From the NCBI GenBank assembly GCA_003254905.1, contig QANU01058407.1, positions 428,075 to 492,074 on the forward strand: 64,000 nucleotides of DNA. The letters run 5' to 3'. Of this stretch, positions 24,660-36,398 are shown piece by piece. Each line of letters opens with the position of its first letter. Within the stretch, counting starts at the first letter, position 1. The position numbers and the translations under genes were made by a program. This DNA is from Nissolia schottii. Its lineage: Eukaryota > Streptophyta > Magnoliopsida > Fabales > Fabaceae. The notes beneath the pieces are model-generated. The model had not been told where the DNA came from. It made no database searches and was given only the letters and a program-made list of their open reading frames with translations.

Positions 24660-25501
24660 NNNNNNNNNNNNNNNNNNNNNNNNNNNNNNNNNNNNNNNNN
24701 NNNNNNNNNNNNNNNNNNNNNNNNNNNNNNNNNNNNNNNNNNNNNNNNNNNNNNNNNNNNNNNNNNNNNNNNNNNNNNNNNNNNNNNNNNNNNNNNNNNN
24801 NNNNNNNNNNNNNNNNNNNNNNNNNNNNNNNNNNNNNNNNNNNNNNNNNNNNNNNNNNNNNNNNNNNNNNNNNNNNNNNNNNNNNNNNNNNNNNNNNNNN
24901 NNNNNNNNNNNNNNNNNNNNNNNNNNNNNNNNNNNNNNNNNNNNNNNNNNNNNNNNNNNNNNNNNNNNNNNNNNNNNNNNNNNNNNNNNNNNNNNNNNNN
25001 NNNNNNNNNNNNNNNNNNNNNNNNNNNNNNNNNNNNNNNNNNNNNNNNNNNNNNNNNNNNNNNNNNNNNNNNNNNNNNNNNNNNNNNNNNNNNNNNNNNN
25101 NNNNNNNNNNNNNNNNNNNNNNNNNNNNNNNNNNNNNNNNNNNNNNNNNNNNNNNNNNNNNNNNNNNNNNNNNNNNNNNNNNNNNNNNNNNNNNNNNNNN
25201 NNNNNNNNNNNNNNNNNNNNNNNNNNNNNNNNNNNNNNNNNNNNNNNNNNNNNNNNNNNNNNNNNNNNNNNNNNNNNNNNNNNNNNNNNNNNNNNNNNNN
25301 NNNNNNNNNNNNNNNNNNNNNNNNNNNNNNNNNNNNNNNNNNNNNNNNNNNNNNNNNNNNNNNNNNNNNNNNNNNNNNNNNNNNNNNNNNNNNNNNNNNN
25401 NNNNNNNNNNNNNNNNNNNNNNNNNNNNNNNNNNNNNNNNNNNNNNNNNNNNNNNNNNNNNNNNNNNNNNNNNNNNNNNNNNNNNNNNNNNNNNNNNNNN
25501 N
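24660..25501. other. Assembly gap (842 N)
   Basis: Run of N. The long open frames crossing it are artefacts of translating N. The gap ends 334 bases upstream of the YABBY start codon, so part of that gene's promoter is missing. Confidence 0.99.
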
Positions 25502-25543
25502 TCTATTTCTCTCCTTATTTTTCCTCAATTTTTTATAATTTTT

Positions 25544-25579
<36 letters not shown>

Positions 25580-25835
25580 TATAATAATAAGAAAGTTTCT
25601 TTGTTCTCCTTTTTTATATCTCCTTTTTGAACCTTTAATTTTCTCTCTCTTTCTCTCTTGTTTTCTTGTGAGTCCACTGTAAATCCATGATGATCTAGCT
25701 TTGTTCACTTTGTTTCTTATTCTTCTTTCAGCTAAAGAATTCTCTGTTCCTGTGATCTCTGCTTATAAATCTGCTAAGCGCAACAAAGGAAGGGGACAAT
25801 CACAATTTTCCATTTTAGAAAAAAAGGAAGAAAAA
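25502..25835 (+). promoter_or_regulatory. 5' UTR and proximal upstream region of the YAB2-type gene
   Basis: Pyrimidine-rich sequence with a (TAA)n microsatellite at about 25545-25590, CTCTCTCTTTCTCTC at 25641-25658, and an A/G-rich leader directly before the ATG at 25836. No TATA box can be fixed with confidence; the core promoter may lie here or in the gap. Confidence 0.4.
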
Positions 25836-28800
25836 ATGTCAATGGAAATGATGGGAACTGAACGTGTTTGCTATGTTTACTGCAACTTCTGCAACACCAC
25901 TCTTGCGGTACAATTCTCTCCTCCTCCTCTTCTTCTTCTTCTTCTCTCTCTTATAAGCATTTTTTTTATGGTGTATACCATGTAATTTCATCAGCTAATT
26001 TGTCAACACGAGAGAGCAAAGAACCAAAGAAGGGGTCACTTTCCCCTCTAGGAGCTGGAATTGACGTCATTGAGACGAATTTATTGACTGCAAATGCACT
26101 TTTAATCAGATCAAGAAATTCGACTCTAAATCTTATATTTTATGAGAAACCGTAACTGAATTTTTTTGCTAACAATGAGTTCAGAAGTGTGGCTTAGAGG
26201 TATATCACATAATTTAATAGAAGATCTAAAAGGAAATTCGAATTTGAAGGGTAATAAAGGAGAATTGTGAGAGCCAGAATTAAGCAATTCCAATTTCAAA
26301 AAGGAAAAAAGAGAGAATATATAGGCATACCCTGGAGAATTTTGAGGGGCTATGAGTAGGTAGGGCTACTCCCATGTGTTAGGGTTCTTCTACTATATGG
26401 GAGCCCTTTCCCCCACTCTTTAATTTATTCAATTTATATATACATAGGATAGTGTGATCTAATATGCTATATGTATAATATTGTTGTACAAAAAGAGTCC
26501 ACCTGCTGGCTATTTTGAATTTCTATCAGATTTTGAATTTCTGTGCACACAAATCCCATGTGATGGCAGTATATATGGTTAGTTTCTCTCTCTCTCTCTC
26601 TCTCTCTCCCCACACCAAAAAAGAAGAAAAGTCCATCCCCCTTTCTCTGTTGAGTGATGAAGGTGGCTTCTCCTGTTCATCCTCCTCCTCCTCCTCCTCG
26701 TCATCATGATTTGCCAGTGATGCGTCTTTCTTTCTTTTTTCGTGATTAACTTTTTTGTTTAAACAATTAATTCAGACGTGTTTTCTTCTAAGTACCACAG
26801 ACAGTGTCCTCTCGCCTCTTTCCTCAAGGACTGGTGGAGAGGGTCCAGACAAAAATCCATTTTGACACAAAGAAATTGCTGTGCTAATTCTCTTTCTTTT
26901 TCTTTTTGGTTTAATTGAATTTCATTTTGTTTCCTCTTTTTTTTTTTTTTTTTACCTCTTTATCCTTGCATTCAGGCTTTGGTCATAATACCGCTGATTG
27001 AAATTACTCCTTTTGAGAAAGAATTATTGCTTCCTTCTCATCTTGTAACAGCACTGCTCCACAAAAGAGGAGCATTAAATTTTAATCCATCAGCTTCTTC
27101 AATTCAATTGATGATGGTGATGATGATGTATGAGTCACTACTTTCCTTTATTCATGACTGGATCTGTTATTGTGGCAGAAGTGGTTAGCGGTGTTCTTTA
27201 TGGTTTCCGTTCCAGTAATGTCGCTTTCACTTCTCTCTTTAATTAATTAGTGTATTATTTCTTCCCCCGAAGAGAAGAGAAGGAAAGAGGGGGGAGGCAG
27301 CAACAATTTCCATCTTTTATCATATTGCCTCGCGCAGTGTCAGGCAAAAAGTGAAGGCGCACCGAGATACCTTGTGTGTGTGTGTGTGTGTGAGAGTGCT
27401 AACTTTTTCAATTAGCCATCTCTCAGAATCCCTCTTACTTACTTACTTACTTACATGTCAGGTCCTGATCTGGCTAGCTAGCTTCCTTCCTGCTATGTAT
27501 CATATCATATGTGTATGTATTCAATATGCTGCTTGCTTGCTGCCTTGAACACCCATAAAATAGCTACCTAGCTAGCTAGGCCTCTCTCAACCTTACTCTT
27601 GTTATTTTCATCCTCTAATTTCTTTTGGATCAAGAACCGTCATGAGTTTCACATGGTGAACAGAAGCAAGTTGATGAGGCGCTAGTCAAGTATATCCAAG
27701 TCTTTTGAGTTGACATCTCCGTGGTTAGTTATGTTTGGTACAAGAGGTAGGATAGAAGGGTAGAGACATAAATATTTTTGGTCCCTTCATGCTCTAATTT
27801 TGTGTTCTTTCAAGCAAATTTTTTTTACTTTTTCTATCTCAACTTCAATGAATTACAAAGAATACAACAATTTTCTTTCATTTTATCTTTGTTTGGTCCT
27901 TGATTCAAAAAACAACCTTTGTGTGGACATTTCACTTTTTTTGAGAGCTAGATTGAACTGTGAAACCTTTTTATCTAATAGATTAGTCTTTTCAGTTAGA
28001 ATAATGTTATTTTGTATTATTTTTTTAGATATCTTTAAAATGATATCTTCTCAAATATTGGTTGAGAATAGATCTCAACTTTTGTTTTAAAGCTTTAATC
28101 AATGCTTAGAGGTGTACCTTCAACATGTCCACAAAAAGTGGTAGAAATAACACAAATGAGTTGCGGTAATATTTAAACTCTTTGAAACCTTAAGTATAAT
28201 GCTATTTGCACATCTAAAAATTTTAGACACTCAACATCCACACTCACAAAAATATGAAGTTTACCACGTCTTTTTCTTCTCTTCTTTTCTCCATGATGGA
28301 ACTCATGTTTAGAAAATTGGTACATTACACCCTAGAATCAATGCTGCCATTTTAGAAGCGAAAATTCTCACTTTTGAGACTCCAGAATTGATGATGGCAC
28401 TCCTAAACTGAAAACCAAACACACCATTAAAGCGTGTAAAATTCTTGGTATACAAATAACATTACTCAAATCTTTAACACCCACTCACAAAAACGTGGAG
28501 TTTTTTCTCCTAGCTACCTTCTCATTCTTTATATCTCTCCCTCTTTTCTTCCTTGAGTATTAGGTTTCTACTACTTCAAGTAGTACAAAAATCATTTCCC
28601 TTGTAACTACTCTTTGGAATTGTGTTGTTTCCTTGGTCCCTTAAGTTATAACCAGAAGCTACCAGTATTTGTTTTTTCTCTTGTCCATTTCAATGCATCT
28701 TATTATTGGAAGCGCCTTGGGAATGTGATATAGCAGCTTAACTAACATACAATATATATCTTATATATGACAACGAGTACTGAAGCTCAGATTTTTTTGT

Positions 28801-31800
28801 CTGTGGCGATGGTCCAAAGCAATGGCATGCGAATTTTAAGGCAATGATGATATTCTCTTATTAATTACTCCCTGAGACACTAGTATTTTTAGACAGCAGA
28901 AGCATTTCTGTAATTCATCCGTGTGCGTTAATGATCGAATGTTGTGTGTGTAGGTGACAGAGAGTATTAACCAGCTGAGATTAATGTATAGTTTATTGAA
29001 ATGGTAATTAAGTGATAATATAATATATTTTTAATGTTGTATCTTCCAAAATTGGTATAAATGGCAGGTTAGTGTTCCATGCAGCAGTATGCTGACCATA
29101 GTGACGGTTAGGTGTGGCCATTGTGCCAATCTGCTCTCAGTCAACATGGGAGGTGCGTCGCTTCAAACATTGCCTCCTCAAGATCACCCTCAGGTAGTTC
29201 ATGAGCTTTTGGTTCTCCCTCTTTCTTTTCTGGATCATTTGTATCAGAAATGCTGGATTCTCTTAATTATTTAACTTAATTATTCTATTAACAACTTCAT
29301 GAAAATACTTGATAATTTTGAGGGGCAAAATAGAAATAAAAGATAATGTTTTTATTGAGTGTTAATCATAGAAGTTATTAAAAGAACAATTAGACTAGAG
29401 AATTAGAAATGTGGATATCTTGATTCTATATTTTGAGTTTAATTTTTTTTACACTAACAATTTTATGATAGCATCTAATTAAATTCTTCTGTATAGAAAA
29501 AAAATTATCAATACTTTAAAAGTCATGCATATGTATGCTGACTCTTTTTTTTTACAGTGCTTTGGTTGGGTAACTCAACTATTTGTGTGTGAGTGAGTAA
29601 TAATTTTCATATTAATTCTATTAATTATGTTGTTGCTATATAAGTCACAGAAACAGCAGCACCAGATGAGCTTTCAAGAACCGTGCAGCAAGGAAATGGG
29701 ATCATCATCTTCAAGATGCAGCAGCAACAAATTGGCTCCATTTGAGCCCGTAGAGCAGCCTAGGATTCCTCCCATCCGTCGTGAGTCACACGTTCTCACA
29801 TTTTTTTTCTCTTCTGATTTGACTATACATTTTTAGCTTTTGGGTTTTTTTGGCTTCATCATCATGAGGAGTTACCTAAGTTTTGAACTTTGAATATCTA
29901 AAGATTGAACAAACCCAAATATGAGTAAATCTTTTAGATTCCTTATTAGAATTGTCAATATTGGTCAAATTCGTTCTCAAGTTATAAAAATAGTCACATT
30001 AGTTTATAAAGTTATCAAACGTTGGTTAAATAGTCCTTCAACATTAGTCAACAGTCTTTAATAATCTCAAAAATTAGTATGACTATTTTATAACCTGGGA
30101 TTAAACTTGATCGACATTAACAATTCTATAAACAAATTTAAACATTTACTCGGCCAAATACCTATCTATGCCAGCCTCAACAATTTCCAATTTTTCCGTT
30201 ACATACCCAGAAAAAATAAGGACAAAATAGACTCTCTCACTTACTCTACAACTGGCAGATGCAAATTAAATGGAAGCAAGCAGAAACAACAAACACACAT
30301 GATTGAGGCCACTTTGAAATAAGAAGAAAAAAATCAATTTTTTTTCATGAGAGTAGGCGTCCATTTCTCTGAGTACCCAATTCTCTTTGGTACAATGGTA
30401 CCCAAATTGGCCTATTATTTTTTAATTTCTTTCTTCAAAATTTAAATGCACTCCCCAACTCGATAGTGACCTTACGTTCAAAAAATAAAAATTGACCCAT
30501 CCTTAATTGATTGCACTCTTGCTGTGTGCCCTAGAACACATGCAAATTCATTCTAACTGATCCCAATAATGGGTACAAGTTATCATAGCTAGTAGCCAAA
30601 ATCAATAATTAACATGTACACAAAGGTACTAGTACATTTTGATTTACAGATAGATGCTCAAAATTTAAATTGCTGATTTACCGCGTTTATATTACATTCT
30701 GTGCAATATCTGTTGAATATTTCAAACTTAATATTAGTTTCACGATTATTATCACAGCTCCTGAGAAGAGACAACGTGTTCCTTCTGCTTATAATCGGTT
30801 CATTAAGTAAGTACGACATTTCTAATTTACAATTTTGTGTTAACCCACTTGTATAGTGTATATATACCTGCATATTCTAATCAATTAATATATATGGTTT
30901 TGGTCCTATGATTAATGTTTTAAAGACAGTTTGAGTATCGGAGAATTAATGAGAACAATGGTGATTCATTGCTCCAAAACAATATAATTGGTTGAATGGT
31001 TGTCTAATCGAAGGATATTACAGATATATTTTATATAAATTGAATGAATTATAAGAATAGTGTTATATTGCTCGAATTATACAAATGGATATGTACCAAA
31101 AATAAATTTCTGTACAATCAAAAAAATTATATAAATGGATAGACGTGTGAATACAAATTATTAGCAAACTTTTATTATCAAATTAAAAGTTTGAAATGAT
31201 AGAAGCAAAAAAAAAAAATTGGGTTTAAAACTTTAGCATTTATTTTAAGAAATACTCTTCAATTTTCTTTTTTAAATTTCAAACAACTTCGGATCAAATA
31301 ATTTGAAAACAACATAGACCATCTCTTAAAATGGACAATGGTTTTTGAAAAACATTGCTTATGATTTATCTTACACAGTTAAGAAAATAAAGCGGAGAGA
31401 ATTATGATCAAAAGTCAGTTAATTTATTATTTTTTATAATAGTAATATTATTCATACATAAAAAAATATATCAAGATTGTTATTCAAACCAAAAGTGAAC
31501 CTAAAAAAATAGATAATATAGAGCGAGATACAAAAAATTTAGCCTCACTTACCGCCATCAAATACTTTGCTTGTGTCTCTAAAGTGTACATTTTTTATGT
31601 CCACTTTGATACTAACTTCTTTTACAATTATTTTACTTATAATAATAAATTGAGAAAGATAATTGACTCGTATGCAAGTGCATGTCAAGATACTACTAGA
31701 TAGGATCATATATGTTTGTGATTTAATCAATCAAAAAGCAAATGAAAAGCCTTCTCCGTTTCTGGTTGCTGCAGGGAGGAAATCCAAAGAATCAAGGCTA

Positions 31801-33891
31801 GTAATCCAGACATCAGCCATAGGGAAGCTTTCAGCACAGCTGCCAAAAACGTGAGTTTCAGCCCTTTATTTATTTATTTTTTCTGCATCCACCCATTCTC
31901 TCATTATCATATGAATGCATGTAAGGTCCTCACTATTTTTTCCCCACACTTGTGTGGTTCACACAATAAGATAAACTTTGTTGTTTACATGATCTCGATG
32001 AAGGTGGCAATTCAATAATACTCCAACAATGATCATGAAGGTTGCTCTCATTATATATGGTGATAAATATATACAAACATGCATGTATAGCTGAGAAAAA
32101 CGTACTAAACCACAAATAAGTATAACTGAAATAAATCAAGGCTTTGAATTGCCAACATGTTTGATTGTTTAACACATTGTCACATATAAAAATTCTCTTG
32201 ATGCATAATCAACATGCTTGATTACTTATACCCATCAGAAGTCTCTAAATGAATTTTAGAGAAATTTGAGATATCTTATAAGATACTGAAGATTATTAAT
32301 TTATCTTGCCTACAAATTATCTTTGATAAAAAAAAAATTACATAAATTACATATGTATGTATATATATGACCAAACATGATATAGGGCGGTTATTACCCA
32401 TCAAAAATTGAGGTGTTTACTGAACCCTGCGCAGAAAAGTAGGGTCTGCAAAGGAACCAATCCGCACTAAGGAAAAATGGCGTTATATATTATATACAAG
32501 ATATATGTATATTAGGTTGCGACAAAATAATCTTTCCTAAGGAAAATAAACGTAATGCCTTAGCAAAGGGTGTACGAAGGATATAATGATATGAAATATT
32601 ATTTTATAGGAAAGAGCAGCAACTTTGGCCTCACTTTAGTGATAATTACTTGTACGTAGTATTGATCATTCTAAAGTTGAAAGGAGGGTTCTTACTTATT
32701 ATTTCTATCTTACCCGGTTGCCCTATACGGGGATATTGTATAATAATTCTACTTATAATTGATGATTTCTGGCTATAACATTTGGAGGGTATATTTATAG
32801 ATAACAGTATCTAATGTACTTTTGCAAGGGCTAGAATTTGCAAGAGGTTGAGATCAAGTTTATTGATTGGTCCTAGCTTAATTTTTTTTAAAAAAATCAC
32901 TTTCTCGAACCCAAACATGTAAAATATTAGCAAATTTTGTGATTTTAATTAGTTTTTATGTGTACATCTATTCTTCTCTAGTATATATTAGTAGGGGTGG
33001 GAATAGGATATTATGATAATGTATAAATATATTACATTGGCATAAATTAACATAACAATTTAAGTTAATTTGGTGGTAGATTAACAATGAGTGACATAAC
33101 TTGTGTTCTAATTTTACTTTATTAATTTTTTAATAATAATTATATATGTGTTTAAACTAGTTACCCTACCAGAGCAAAAAGGCTTTGCGAATAGTCGCGC
33201 CTAACTCATTTAACTAAGTAGGCTTTACAATTAGTTTAAGCTTGAGTTAATTTTGGAATGAGCCCAGCCACAGACCCTATGCCTATTCCCACCCCTATAT
33301 ACTAGCTAGACCAATCAGATATATATGCAATAAAGTTGTAGTGGCCCTTCTAGCTTGTACATGCTTTCATTTTGTGCTTTCCTTCAATCTGATTGCTACT
33401 ACATGTGCACTGCAAAATGCTCAGAATGATATTAATTTGAACCACGTATATTTAAGGAAATTTTTTTTTTTTTTGAACTCATTATGCATATACATAGTAC
33501 ATATTAACGTGAGAGTAAATATTGAGATTCATGAGTATATGCACATAAGATAAATTAATATAGAATGTGCAATGTGACATGAATTGATCATATAAATGAT
33601 TACTGTAAAGATTAATCAAGTCTATGTTCTCCTAGCTAGCTAATTCATGAATCATGGTGTGTACAAAAGATTATTATGTACGACATTCTCTATTTTTCCT
33701 TCATGATTCTTGACTTACATATATCTATTTCTCTTTTGATTGTGTCATGTTCTTTATATTTAATATGAATAATAATGCAGTGGGCACATTTCCCTCACAT
33801 TCACTTTGGATTAAAGCTGGATGGCAGCAACAAGCAAGCAAAGTTGGACCATGAGGAGGGAACTCATCAAAAGTCTAATGGATTCTACTGA
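25836..33891 (+). CDS. YAB2: YABBY transcription factor, YAB2 class
   Basis: Six exons with GT/AG introns: 25836-25907, 29068-29193, 29651-29780, 30758-30806, 31775-31850 and 33781-33891, together 564 nt or 187 residues, normal for YAB2. A C2C2 zinc finger is formed by Cys16, Cys19, Cys40 and Cys43 (YCNFC...TVRCGHC). A Ser-rich linker carries PRIPPIRPPEKRQRV. The HMG-like YABBY domain runs over about residues 110-160 ([45 protein letters not shown]). The tail HQKSNGFY matches the YAB2 ending rather than FIL/YAB3, YAB5, CRC or INO. The protein is nuclear and DNA-binding; the family sets abaxial fate and lamina growth, and YAB2-class genes in other crops influence fruit locule number and seed shattering. 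Intron 1 is 3160 bases; introns 3 and 5 each hold a MITE. The first ATG is chosen; internal ATGs at codons 3, 5 and 6 are possible alternatives. Confidence 0.95.
25908..29067 (+). other. Large first intron of the YAB2-type gene, rich in microsatellites
   Basis: Starts GTACAATTC and ends ATGGCAG. It contains CT-rich tracts at 25917-25950, (CT)n at 26585-26608, (TCC)n at 26681-26699, (GAT/GATG)n near 27112-27128, (GT)n at about 27373-27391 and (TTAC)n at about 27437-27454. The open frames inside it (25868-26155, 26515-26709, 26979-27188 and others) follow these biased tracts and are not genes. No complete transposon is evident. Confidence 0.6.
29923..30151. mobile_element. MITE in intron 3 of the YAB2-type gene, 229 bp
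   Basis: The left end is GAGTAAATCTTTTAGATTCC and the complement of the right end is GAGTAAATGTTTAAATTTG. Inverted arms of about 100 bases share TAGAATTGTYAATRTYGRTC and AAGTTATAAAAATAGTCA. The flanks both contain CCAAATA, but the exact duplication border is unclear. It is the same family as the element in intron 3 of the SSL10-like gene at 1916-2190. No coding capacity. Confidence 0.65.
32992..33297. mobile_element. Non-autonomous hAT element in intron 5 of the YAB2-type gene, 306 bp
   Basis: Perfect 16-bp terminal inverted repeats TAGGGGTGGGAATAGG. The flanking 8-mers TATATTAG (32984-32991) and TATACTAG (33298-33305) match at 7 of 8 positions, consistent with a hAT target duplication. It is non-coding and lies within the last intron, 476 bases before the final exon. 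Confidence 0.8.
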
Positions 33892-34048
33892 AACATATAA
33901 ATGGAAGCCTATGAGTATCAGCTGGTTCTTTCTGTGCTTGACCTAAATCAGTGAAACCAAAAAAAATTATGAGGTTTGATCAAGTATCCCAAATCATACA
34001 ATTAGATATGGGACACTTTCCTCAAAATCAACCTCATGAGCATCTCAC

Positions 34049-34091
<43 letters not shown>

Positions 34092-35501
34092 AATAATAAT
34101 GATGATAATAATAATAGTAATATGTATTGCCTTTCCCTATATATCTATCTATATATACTCTAGTTGTTATGAAATATTATTGCTATATTCTTGTTATTAT
34201 AGCATTAATTGTTAATGTTGAAACTTGAGTTATTAAGTCAACATTAGAGGTTCCTGCACACTTATTACATATATCGCATTTATAATTAGTGATAATTATG
34301 TGTTTTCTTCTTCTCTTTATTGCAATGATGGCATCTTATTTATTACTATTTTATTCTTTTGATGATGAGCAACATATTTGAAGAACACCCTCTCATGGCT
34401 GGGGAGTGAGGACCACACATGAACAGTGCTTTTTCTTTGAGACGGTTACCATTTGACCCTTTTTTTGGTGTGTATGTTGTGCTTCACCCAAAGGGACACT
34501 CTTTTATCCACCATGTTTCAAGATCTTTTATCCTTTTTTCTTTTTTTTTTTTTGAAGGATGTTCGTCCTTTGGAGTTTTGTGCTCTGGGTTTATTTGAAC
34601 TATGTGATTCCTCAACACCTAGCTAACTAAGTGTGCGTTTGTCTGAAAGTTTGGAAAGTCCAAACTATGGTTTGAAATGCACATTGAGTTTTAAGATATT
34701 TTAATATATATGTTTGGGAAAATTACATTGAGTTACATTACAACATGATTTTTAACATCAAACCATGGTCTAAGCAAAAATGAAAAAGAAAATTTGTTTT
34801 TCTTAGACAAAACTTTGGTTTACCAACCATTTCAACCGTTCCACAATAACTAAAAAGTTTTCGATATTTTAAGGTTTGAGAAAAAGTTGCAAACTTGAAA
34901 TAAGGAGTAGTGTTATTTTTGTTTTGAAGTTATATACTTACCATTTTAGTTGTGTTTATTAATGACTACATGAACTAAGATAATTAACGGAGTATTAATT
35001 ATAAGGGTAATTAGCACAAACTGCTCTTGAGATTCACTAAGCGTAGTTTTACTTCAAACTTTAAGCAAAATTGCACTCCACCCGCTTTTTTCATTTTTCC
35101 CCCATGTTCTCTATTAGTTTATAATTGAAAACAATGAAAACAATAAAATCTTCATTTTATCCTTCATAAGCTTTTGAAAATAGAAAACACATAAAATGAA
35201 AATAGAAACCTAACAAATTATTGGTAACTAAACAAAATGAAGAACTGAAGTGAAATGCAATTTTGTTCATAGTTTGGCATGAACTACAATTTTAACAAAC
35301 ATCAATAGTGATTTATGAAAATTACCCTAATTTCAACTAATGAAATAGGCCTGGATAATTTTGTCTAATGAACATATTTTATACTATTAATGAGATTATT
35401 TATTTCTTTTCTTAATTTATATGTTAGCCCTAATCTTTTAGGGCTATTTTGAAACGAATGAAGTATAAACCATACACCCAAACTAAAAAAAACAACAGTA
35501 G
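33892..35501. other. YAB2 3' UTR, then spacer
   Basis: The 3' UTR probably ends within a few hundred bases of the TGA at 33889-33891. An (AT)n microsatellite lies at 34052-34087, followed by a short (AAT)n-like stretch. Beyond about 34400 the sequence is AT-rich spacer without a supported gene. Confidence 0.4.
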
Positions 35502-36398
35502 TGCTACATGTATACCCAATTTGCATCCTCCTGTGCATACACCTCGTCTTAAATATGTTTGGGTCCACTACAAATACTCACTCACGCACGGATCCCCACT
35601 CCGCACTTAAATGCGTGTGTACACGCAATTCGCGTTTCTCAATTTTCATTTGCGTGCACAAACTTTATAAGCATCTGTGCATAAACATTATGTACTAGAA
35701 TGCACAAACATTATTTGCTTATGCACACAAACCTTTACATGGACCATACATTTAATAATTCATTAGATTCTTGAATGCACAAACTTTATAAGCATTTGCA
35801 CACAAACTTTATGTAGTAGAATGCACAAACATTACTCGCTTATGTTACAAAATTTTACATGGACCATACATTCCAGAATTTATAAGACTCTTTGATGCAC
35901 AAACTTTATAAGCATCTGTACACAAACTTTATGTGGTATAATGCACAAACATTACACGCTTATGTTCACAGGTATAACATTTCACAAGTAATTGTCCACT
36001 CAAGTATATGTAACTAGTAAGCCACCATTGTTAAAGGTAGATCTCATCCATTTTAAAAGAAAACTAACCATTGTTAAAGGTAGATCCCATCCATTTTAAA
36101 AGAAAACTAACATTTTATCATCTTAATTCCATTTTAATCAACTTTCACATGATAGGAGGATGAAGATGAAGAGGATGACGATGACGATGATGAGAGTATG
36201 AGAGGATAACGAGAATAAAGATAACAAAATGAGGATGAGGAGGATGACGACGAGGAAAAACGATGACGGAAACAAGTTCGGGATTAGGGACACGTTTATA
36301 ATTTTAAAAACTGTACGTTATACATATAATAATTATTAATTACATATTATTGGAGGGTAATGTACGAATGTATGCAATTTATAAGTGTACACGAAGCA
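35502..36398. mobile_element. Inverted-repeat element of about 0.9 kb with internal tandem repeats
   Basis: The left end TGCTACATGTATACCCAATT and the complement of the right end (TGCTTCGTGTACACTTATAA) are similar inverted termini, both followed by a TTGCAT word. The termini also match the 215-bp element at 60228-60442. The interior contains a 120-bp tandem array (35656-35975), a direct repeat of CCATTGTTAAAGGTAGATC (36025 and 36070 area), and a GAT/GAG-rich stretch at about 36155-36260. No target duplication is clear. Superfamily unknown. Confidence 0.55.
35656..35975. repeat. Tandem repeat, period 120-121 bp, about 2.7 copies
   Basis: GCACAAACTTTATAAGCAT starts at 35656, 35777 and 35897. 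Each unit also contains ATGCACAAACATTA and, in the first two copies, TTACATGGACCATACATT. The third copy is incomplete. Confidence 0.85.

Noticed and set aside
24623..25708. Long open frames of 300-360 codons on both strands
   Set aside because: They cross the 842-N gap and consist almost only of X; the flanking codons are microsatellite sequence.
32370..32760. Possible organelle DNA insertion in intron 5 of the YAB2-type gene
   Set aside because: Slightly different base texture, but no recognisable plastid or mitochondrial gene sequence.
36150..36260. Acidic Asp/Glu-rich coding potential
   Set aside because: A GAT/GAG trinucleotide-like tract inside an inverted-repeat element, broken by stops; not a gene.
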